A stretch of DNA of 64,000 nt from Adineta vaga (taxonomy: Eukaryota > Rotifera). How positions within the stretch are numbered: position 1 is the stretch's first letter; each line of letters opens with the position of its first letter. Where the stretch lies: the NCBI GenBank assembly GCA_021613535.1, contig CP075492.1, positions 18,228,001 to 18,292,000 on the forward strand, read 5' to 3'. A program made the position numbers and the translations under genes. The notes beneath the pieces are model-generated. The model saw only the letters and a program-made list of their open reading frames with translations. It did no database searches and was not told where the DNA came from. Below are positions 57,972 through 64,000 of this stretch, piece after piece.

Positions 57972-60134
57972 ATGATGGCAACTAGTATGTGCCAATTTGT
58001 ATTACTATTATTGATGATACTGGCAATTCATGATGGTTTCGTTAGTTCATCGCACAACAACCGACCGGTGTCCACTCAATTATATGTTGTTCCATTTTCA
58101 AGTTTTCTGGGCAATGACGCTGATGGCTCACTCACACATCCATACTTATCGATTCAACAAGCACTTGATCATGTTGAACGTAGCTGTCACCATGACAACA
58201 CTGCAATGCGTAGGACAAAAATCAACTTGTATCCAACTTACCACTTCGCTGGTACTCTCAGATTTAATCAAGCACATAGTCACATACGATTAACAACGAT
58301 GAATGTTGAAGATACTGTCTTTTACGAAGAGTTGGCCGCCAGGGAACACACTTATCAACGATTACCAGCTGCAAGTATAAGTGGTGGAATACCAATAACC
58401 GGTTGGACATTAGCGGGCAACAACACATACAAAGCTGTCGTAGCCCAACCAGTATTTGTCAATCAGCTATTCGTTGAAAATCGCCGCATTGTTCGTACCC
58501 GTATTCCAGTAAATCAATCTGAATATCTTCAATATGCAGCACCATTGCAAGATCCAAATCAGGCACGATATGGTTTTCAATATGCTATCGGACAATTCGA
58601 CTCGTGGTCTTTGGATGATGCCATGGTAGTTGTCTATCATAGTTGGACCACATCGCATCATTACATCGATCAAACTATACCGTCGAATAGAACCGTTTTA
58701 TTTACCAATCCATCTGATCTTCCTATTGGAACATACCCCATTCAGGGACAACGACGATTTCATGTTGAAAATCTTTGTATATCATTAGTACCAAACTCAT
58801 TTTGTTTTGAGAATGCAACAAAAACCGTTTATCTGATGACTGATGGATCCTATGATCCAATGAAAGTACAAGTTATCACTCCAGTGAATGAATTTATTGT
58901 ATTAGTTGCTGGAACTGATGTCACCAAGCCAGTCGAGGATATTGTTATCGATAATGTTGCAATACAACATAGTGCATGGAATATTGGTCGAACCCAACAA
59001 GCTGACTATCAAGCAGCCTCATTTCTTACTTCTGCTCCACTTTATATTGCCAATGCAACATCAATCATCATTTCAGACGTTGAAGTCAGTCATACTGGAT
59101 CATATGGAGTTTGGATTAGAGAAGGAACAACCGATATCAATATTATTAATTCGTTAATCACTGACACTGGTGCTGGAGGTATTCGCATTGGACAAATGAC
59201 AGCACCAATCTTAACACCGACTGCTTCAATACGTATAATATCGAATGAAGTCAGTTACGGTGGAAATGTATTTCCAAGTGGAGTTGGAGTGATAAGTCAT
59301 CGTGCAGTTGATGTTGTCATTGCTGATAATAGTATCCACCATCAACGATACACAGGAATATCGATAGGGTGGCAATGGGGATATGATACATCATATACAA
59401 GCAATGTATTAGTTCAAGGCAATTATATCTACAATACTGGACAACATATTCTTTGTGATCAAGGTGGCATTTATACGTTAGGTATTCAGCCAGGAACGGT
59501 TATTAGTAATAATGTGATTAAAAACGTTTTTAGTTATGCTGCCTATATGTGGGGCATTTATCTGGATGAAGGCTCGTCGAAAATTCTGGTCTCAAATAAT
59601 ATTGTATATAATATTGGCTGGGGTGGTTTGTTTCAACATTATGGTGCTAATAATACCATCATTAATAATGTATTTGCGCGTGCATCAGTAATTCAACCAC
59701 CACAACCTGGTGACCCCATTCCAGACGGTGATCTTCGTATAATGAATACAGAAAATCATCTTTCATGGACATTTACACGTAATATTGTCTACGATACATT
59801 TCAAGGGAATAACCATTCTGCATTCAAATCCGACGCTGCAGACGTCTCTGTATCATTTAGTAATAATGTTTATTATAATCCATATGACACTCCGTTATTA
59901 TTCGGAATACAACAAACATCATTTGCAGAGTGGCAAAAAACTGGACAAGACAACGGCAGTGTAATAGCAGATCCATTATTTGTTGGTGACATCAATCAAT
60001 GCGATTTTTTTACAGTTCAATCCAATAGTCCTGCAGCTAAACTTGGATTTGCAAATATAACTAAACTTTCAAAGTGGACTCCTGGTTGTAGTACGGATGA
60101 TGTGAGTGACAACAATCAATGTTATCGCTGGTAA
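57972..60134 (+). CDS. Secreted right-handed beta-helix protein, GH141-like (720 aa)
   Basis: ATG 57972 begins MMATSMCQFVLLLLMILAIH, a signal peptide; codons further upstream in frame are not ATG. SFLGNDADGSLTHPYLSIQQ is the typical start of bacterial pectate-lyase-fold enzymes. SGGIPITGW and QLFVENRRIVRTRIP are family marks, and the second half is a parallel beta-helix with Asn ladders (LVQGNYIYNTG, VSNNIVYNIG, TIINNVF). The closest named relatives by motif are GH141-type glycosidases, so a plant or microbial polysaccharide is a reasonable substrate guess. It is 2.2 kb long without an intron, unlike the housekeeping genes here, and fits acquisition from bacteria. It appears complete. Confidence 0.78.
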   Translation: MMATSMCQFVLLLLMILAIHDGFVSSSHNNRPVSTQLYVVPFSSFLGNDADGSLTHPYLSIQQALDHVERSCHHDNTAMRRTKINLYPTYHFAGTLRFNQAHSHIRLTTMNVEDTVFYEELAAREHTYQRLPAASISGGIPITGWTLAGNNTYKAVVAQPVFVNQLFVENRRIVRTRIPVNQSEYLQYAAPLQDPNQARYGFQYAIGQFDSWSLDDAMVVVYHSWTTSHHYIDQTIPSNRTVLFTNPSDLPIGTYPIQGQRRFHVENLCISLVPNSFCFENATKTVYLMTDGSYDPMKVQVITPVNEFIVLVAGTDVTKPVEDIVIDNVAIQHSAWNIGRTQQADYQAASFLTSAPLYIANATSIIISDVEVSHTGSYGVWIREGTTDINIINSLITDTGAGGIRIGQMTAPILTPTASIRIISNEVSYGGNVFPSGVGVISHRAVDVVIADNSIHHQRYTGISIGWQWGYDTSYTSNVLVQGNYIYNTGQHILCDQGGIYTLGIQPGTVISNNVIKNVFSYAAYMWGIYLDEGSSKILVSNNIVYNIGWGGLFQHYGANNTIINNVFARASVIQPPQPGDPIPDGDLRIMNTENHLSWTFTRNIVYDTFQGNNHSAFKSDAADVSVSFSNNVYYNPYDTPLLFGIQQTSFAEWQKTGQDNGSVIADPLFVGDINQCDFFTVQSNSPAAKLGFANITKLSKWTPGCSTDDVSDNNQCYRW

Positions 60135-60174
60135 CAGAAATGCTGTTTAGTTTTCCATTCTCATTAAGAGACTG

Positions 60175-60375
60175 TACACTCTAAAAAAAATAGGAGTTTT
60201 ACCGAACCTGTATCCAGGGGAAGATCCTTTGAGGTTTCGTATCGACTTCCCCAACTAAAAAAAGATCGATGAAGACTCAACCGAATGTTTTTTGCTTCAG
60301 TAAATCGCTACGAAACCTCAAAGGATCTTCCCCTGGATACAGGTTCGGTAAAACTCCTATTTTTTTTAGAGTGTA
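60175..60375. repeat. Near-perfect palindromic MITE
   Basis: TACACTCTAAAAAAAATAGG at 60175 mirrors CCTATTTTTTTTAGAGTGTA ending at 60375. The arms stay nearly identical for about 70 nt (TTTTACCGAACCTGTATCCA, GGGGAAGATCCTTTGAGGTT). The high arm identity suggests recent insertion, just after the beta-helix gene. Confidence 0.85.
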
Positions 60376-60430
60376 GAGAATATATTGCATCATTCTCTAA
60401 CCAAAAGGTTATTAAGAACATTTCACTAAA

Positions 60431-60660
60431 TGTTCCTGTTTTTTTCTCTCTCTCGTTCTTCTCATATACATATATATATATATGTATGTTCTATCCTGTT
60501 GTTCTTCTTCTTCTTCTTGCTCGTCTTGTTTGTCTTCTAACTTCTCCTACATCATCATCATCATCCTATTCTGATCCTGTTGTTTCTGTTGTTTCTGTTT
60601 TCTATCGTTCTGTTTACAATAAACAAGAACTCACGTTACACGTTATCCACAACATTTACA
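60431..60660 (+). mobile_element. 5' LTR of a Ty3/gypsy-like retrotransposon
   Basis: Starts TGTTCCTG and ends CATTTACA, with TG..CA termini. It contains a pyrimidine-rich stretch and AATAAA (60618), and is followed at once by TTGGCGACGAGGTGA, a primer-binding-site type common in such elements. No second LTR is found downstream, so the element is incomplete. The left boundary is inferred from the TG and the context. Confidence 0.6.
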
Positions 60661-60675
60661 TTGGCGACGAGGTGA
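60661..60675 (+). other. Primer-binding site of the LTR element
   Basis: TTGGCGACGAGGTGA lies directly after the LTR end. The matching tRNA cannot be named from sequence alone. Confidence 0.55.
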
Positions 60676-60735
60676 TTCTTATTTTTTTTCTCATTCATTT
60701 TACTAATTGGTGTTGATTCAATTATTAAACATTTG

Positions 60736-61551
60736 ATGCCGGAAACACTTGGAACATCAATTCAATCAACAATTCCAGCTTTACATGGATTTGATCCGCG
60801 CACAACAACGTGGGAACGGTACAGAGACCGGGTGTGCTTTTATTTCAAAGCCAACCACATGGAGGAAGACGATGATGATATTAGTTGGAATGAAATTATC
60901 AAGACATTAGATTCACATTATGATGTAAAGAAGAACATTATGACGTCGACCTACGATTTCTATTCTTGCAATCAGAAAGTGGGTCAGTCATTCGCAGAGT
61001 GGAAAGAAGAGCTCTGCGACAAATTACGTCATTGTGGTTTCACATCTTCTACACTTAAAGATAAACCACAGGATCGCGCCTTGGGCGATGCTTACGTCAT
61101 TGGCATTCGCAGTCAAAAAATTAGACAAGCTTTACTCAAGGAACAGGACCCTACTCTTGAAGCAACTGAACGTATTATTCAATTAGCTGAAAGATTAGAA
61201 GCAGATGTTCGACATTTTGGTGAACCTGTTGTTGCTGGTGAAAATGTTGTGTCTAAGGTTTACAAACAACCTTGCAAACGACAAACAACACCATCTACTA
61301 CTACTACTGCTGCTGCACCAAAAGCTGGTCTTAAATCGTGTGAATCATGTGGTTCAACGAAACACATTCGTACAAAATGCAAATATCGTGAATTTATTTG
61401 CAATTATTGCAAAAAACCTGGTCATCTAGAACGTGTCTGTCGAGGGTGTGGGTGTGGATGTCAGTATATCTTCTTCACCGACACCCACACCCTCACCCAC
61501 ACCCACCCACACCCACCCCACGTATTTGTTCAACTAACTATAGTAATATGA
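60736..61551 (+). pseudogene. Truncated retrotransposon gag
   Basis: ATG 60736 (MPETLGTSIQ) begins a capsid-type region, with FDPRTTTWERYRDRVCFYF as the usual gag opening and SFAEWKEELCDKLRHCGF in the helical core. Two zinc knuckles follow, CESCGSTKHIRTKC and CNYCKKPGHLERVC. Right after the second knuckle the frame enters a TGTGGG hairpin (from 61442) and becomes low-complexity; protease, reverse transcriptase and integrase are absent. The gag part itself has no stops, so the truncation is probably recent. Confidence 0.75.
61442..61520. repeat. G-first TGTGGG hairpin truncating gag
   Basis: GAGGGTGTGGGTGTGGATG (61442-61460) faces GACACCCACACCCTCACCC and further ACCCAC units to 61520. Unrelated sequence starts after it. 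Confidence 0.75.
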
Positions 61552-62130
61552 ATTATACGACCTGTATCACTAATGTACAGGCAATATCTTCTCGACCAGC
61601 AAACTTACCAATTTTTGTACCAGAGTTAAGTAACACTATTTCATGTTATATGAGAATAATGGAGATTGGTCTCCATCGATGTTGATATAGGAGGATTATG
61701 AAGTCAAGTTTTATCAATTTCTTTTAATGAATGCTTCAAGAAGTATAGGTCAATTCAACGAGAATGCAACTAGTGTTGTAGTACAATTACAATATTCTTA
61801 TGAAACAGGCCCCTTATCTTTATATGATGTGACTGTTTCTTACTGCACTATAAACAATTGCAATTTCAATCTAGCTACTTGTGTTGCAAGAATTAATAAT
61901 AGTCCTTCTTCATCATCATGTTCAACTCAAGTATCAACTATTGACTATTCGATTGCCATTTCATTTAGTACATTAACAACTGCAACTTCTACAACAATAC
62001 TGAATCGGTTTAAAAGGAGCGTCTCGCACTTGTGATCAATTGTTTCAAAATTTATTCTTACTTATTTTCATCATTATTTTACAAAAACTTATACAGACAT
62101 TCTAACTCATCAATTAGAAGCGATAAATAA
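61521..62130 (+). pseudogene. Broken secreted-protein gene end
   Basis: A frame reads MNYTTCITNVQAISSRPANL and, after a shift near 61680, NASRSIGQFNENATSVVVQL to ATCVARINNSPSSSSCSTQV. A further shift near 62020 gives a Cys and a hydrophobic end (NLFLLIFIIIL), like a GPI or membrane tail. N-glycosylation sites and Cys suggest an extracellular protein. The 5' part is missing left of the hairpin. Family unknown. Confidence 0.4.
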
Positions 62131-62536
62131 TATTTCATAACTGTTAACTAAGATTAAAAGTGTAAAACACAACAATCCTATACGACTTGAAAATAAATTC
62201 TAAATAAATCTATAATTTATAATCACAAATTAACTTTTGTCGATTGTGTTCTATTAGAGAATGTATAGGTTAAACTGAATGCCAGGTAAATTATTCATTA
62301 TAGTTTTGATTAATTTGAATCTCTGATGTTATATATTCTCAATTCAAACAGGTTTTCAAACATGTTATGCATTATTTCGTTATGGTAGATATTAAACCTA
62401 ATTCTGCATGTGTTTTTTTCATTCTATTTTATCCAATAATAGTAGTATTAATACAGATTTTAACAAGAAATCACTAATTGAAATTTACAAATGCTGATTT
62501 CTTCGTGTCTGATGAAATGTAATTACATGAAATAAT

Positions 62537-63625
62537 CTATAAATGTTTGGTTTTTTCATTAATAATTTTTTCACTTAATTCCCATAATTCTTGTGCTTTT
62601 TTCAAGTCATAAGCAATAGAACTTGGTTGAGCTACTCGACAATTAGAATGATATTTTCCAGGTTGAGCTTCATCTGATAAAGCACAATATAAACTTGTCA
62701 TTGCTCCTTGGCGTATAGATTTAGAGACTATTTTTAAAAGAAGCGATATAATTAACGTCTTATAAGATTTGTTATCACGAAGTATTCCTGTTGTTCCAAT
62801 TGAACCGGGATTAAGTGAATAAGCTTTAATACCTTGATTACCATAACGTCTTTGTAATTCATTTGCATGTAGAATATTCGCTAATTTTGACTCAGATTCA
62901 GCTTGAAAAGGATCATATGAATTACTTTGAATAAAATCAGTATTTTCTTTAGCAAAAGCATGTCCGAGACTGCTGACATTAACAATACGTCCATTAGATT
63001 TGATTAATAATGGTAGAAGAAGTTGAGTTAAATAAAAATGACCAACTAAATAAAAAACATAAGAATAGAAATATATCATTAAATGATATAATTTACTATG
63101 ATTTGTTCCAAAAGTACATTCTAAACCATCTTTAGTAAATTCTTTTTGTCCTTTCATAACGCCAGCATTATTAATTAAAATATCAACTTTATCTATTTTT
63201 TCAGCAAAGATTTTTACATTTGCTAAATCACTTAAATCTAAATCATAACCAATAACATTTCCATTTGATTCTTTACTTAATTCTTGAGCAATACGTTCTG
63301 CTCTTGTTTGATTACGTATACCAATAATAACACGTGCATGAAGTTTAGCTAATTCAATTGCTGTAATTCGACCAATTCCAGAAGCAGCACCAGTAACAAC
63401 GACAGTTTGATTATTTAAATTCTTTGTCGATATATATGAATGACCAGATCTTAATTGTTCATTTATTATCCGAAAAATAACAATATGAACTATTAAATAA
63501 ATGAATGTATAAGACCATGAATGAACAAAGAACATTATAAATATAAATAATAAAATATTTCCTAAGAGAAACAGTACAGATTTAGGCTCTGGTTCTTTTA
63601 ATACGGTTTTGATTGAAAAAGCCAT
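62537..63625 (-). CDS. Short-chain dehydrogenase/retinol-dehydrogenase-like protein, two exons (345 aa)
   Basis: Exons are 63625-63097 and 63045-62537. The 51-nt intron (GTAAAT..TTTAG) has no stop, so an unspliced frame also reads through. An N-terminal membrane region (residues about 17-55) precedes VVVTGAASGIGR (NADP-binding TGxxxGIG), ILINNAGVMKG and GRIVNVSSLGHAF (catalytic Ser), and the Lys in ESESKLANILHANEL. The residue four before that Lys, normally the catalytic Tyr (YxxxK), is Glu. The fold and cofactor site look intact, but oxidoreductase activity is doubtful. It resembles RDH11-14/WWOX-type SDRs. Confidence 0.82.
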   Translation of the reverse strand: MAFSIKTVLKEPEPKSVLFLLGNILLFIFIMFFVHSWSYTFIYLIVHIVIFRIINEQLRSGHSYISTKNLNNQTVVVTGAASGIGRITAIELAKLHARVIIGIRNQTRAERIAQELSKESNGNVIGYDLDLSDLANVKIFAEKIDKVDILINNAGVMKGQKEFTKDGLECTFGTNHSKLYHLMIYFYSYVFYLVGHFYLTQLLLPLLIKSNGRIVNVSSLGHAFAKENTDFIQSNSYDPFQAESESKLANILHANELQRRYGNQGIKAYSLNPGSIGTTGILRDNKSYKTLIISLLLKIVSKSIRQGAMTSLYCALSDEAQPGKYHSNCRVAQPSSIAYDLKKAQELWELSEKIINEKTKHL

Positions 63626-64000
63626 TCAATATGTTTTTAATTTTATTCAACAAAGATAAAGAATATGAACAATAAGTTAGTTATATGTTTGGTATTTCGT
63701 CATATAACATCGATTGGTGAATAGAATACACCATTGCGTTGTCGATGAAAATATAAACTTGTTATAGAGGACGCTAGTAAAAACTTTTGATATAACGTCC
63801 GATTCAATTTTTTCTATGATTTATTCATTCTGATATGCTTTCTAACTTTGATCTTACTGATTCTAAATAGAACTTCACGAGTATAATTATCTTTGAAATT
63901 TACTTGAATTTGCAAGAACAATAGAGTAATTAATTCAAAGCAAAACATTCCACATTCACAAGATTGAGAGTCTTATTAAAGAGAATATATATTTATGAGT
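63626..64000. other. 5' flank of the SDR gene, nothing further seen
   Basis: AT-rich, with no frame, hairpin or repeat recognised up to the window edge. Confidence 0.4.

Noticed and set aside
60376-60716. Frame through the LTR region
   Set aside because: It runs through the LTR pyrimidine tract and primer site; it is not a protein gene.

Overview
The window looks like a gene-poor piece of an animal genome, most likely a bdelloid rotifer. The base composition is AT-rich. Genes are split by many very short introns (about 45-60 nt, GT..AG). Metazoan housekeeping genes sit among decayed copies of large bdelloid-type families (F-box/LRR, 7TM receptors, ADP-ribosyltransferase, FLYWCH and hAT transposon scraps). 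A TGTGGG-type motif, which I recall as the telomere repeat of Adineta, is scattered throughout. The species assignment is an inference; no rRNA, tRNA or mitochondrial marker is present.

Layout. 1-10 kb: transposon debris (hAT transposase relic, a 1.4-kb foldback element carrying a FLYWCH scrap with another foldback nested in it), a decayed F-box/LRR gene, two small genes, two decayed purple-acid-phosphatase fragments in inverted orientation, a palindromic MITE and a WWE-like relic. 10-13 kb: two 7TM receptor genes, one with an in-frame stop. 15-17 kb: a tight same-strand pair of type II membrane glycan enzymes (GT11 fucosyltransferase-like and HtrL/YibB-like), a candidate operon. 17.5-23.2 kb: two decayed F-box/LRR genes around a secreted Thr-rich kelch protein. 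23.6-34.3 kb: two reconstructable multi-exon minus-strand genes, histidine ammonia-lyase (19 exons, 631 aa) and histidyl-tRNA synthetase (11 exons, 527 aa). 35.9-38.2 kb: two Cys-rich surface proteins. 38.9-41.6 kb: coding relics and a foldback element. 42-49.7 kb: a DUF4476 protein, a five-exon synaptobrevin/VAMP, a small Cys-rich protein and an arginine-type ADP-ribosyltransferase whose upstream exon supplies a myristoylation signal. 51.9-53.3 kb: an IAP protein (two BIRs plus RING). 55.5-57.2 kb: two gene fragments joined head to head. 58-60.1 kb: an intronless secreted beta-helix protein of bacterial-enzyme type. 60.4-61.5 kb: the 5' end of a Ty3/gypsy-like LTR retrotransposon cut off within gag. 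62.5-63.6 kb: an SDR whose catalytic Tyr is replaced by Glu.

The most unusual signal is a family of about 20 short hairpins. Each has a G-rich arm (GAGGGTGTGGGTG-like, TGTGGG units), a 10-50 nt spacer and a C-rich arm (CACCCACACCCTC). They lie between genes and in introns. With one exception the G arm comes first, which is the polarity produced when two ends capped with TGTGGG repeats are fused. Several sit exactly where a truncated gene or element stops being recognisable. I propose them as candidate break-repair (telomere-healing and fusion) scars, or alternatively as a tiny palindromic mobile element. The remaining neighbours show no obvious shared pathway apart from the two histidine-related genes.
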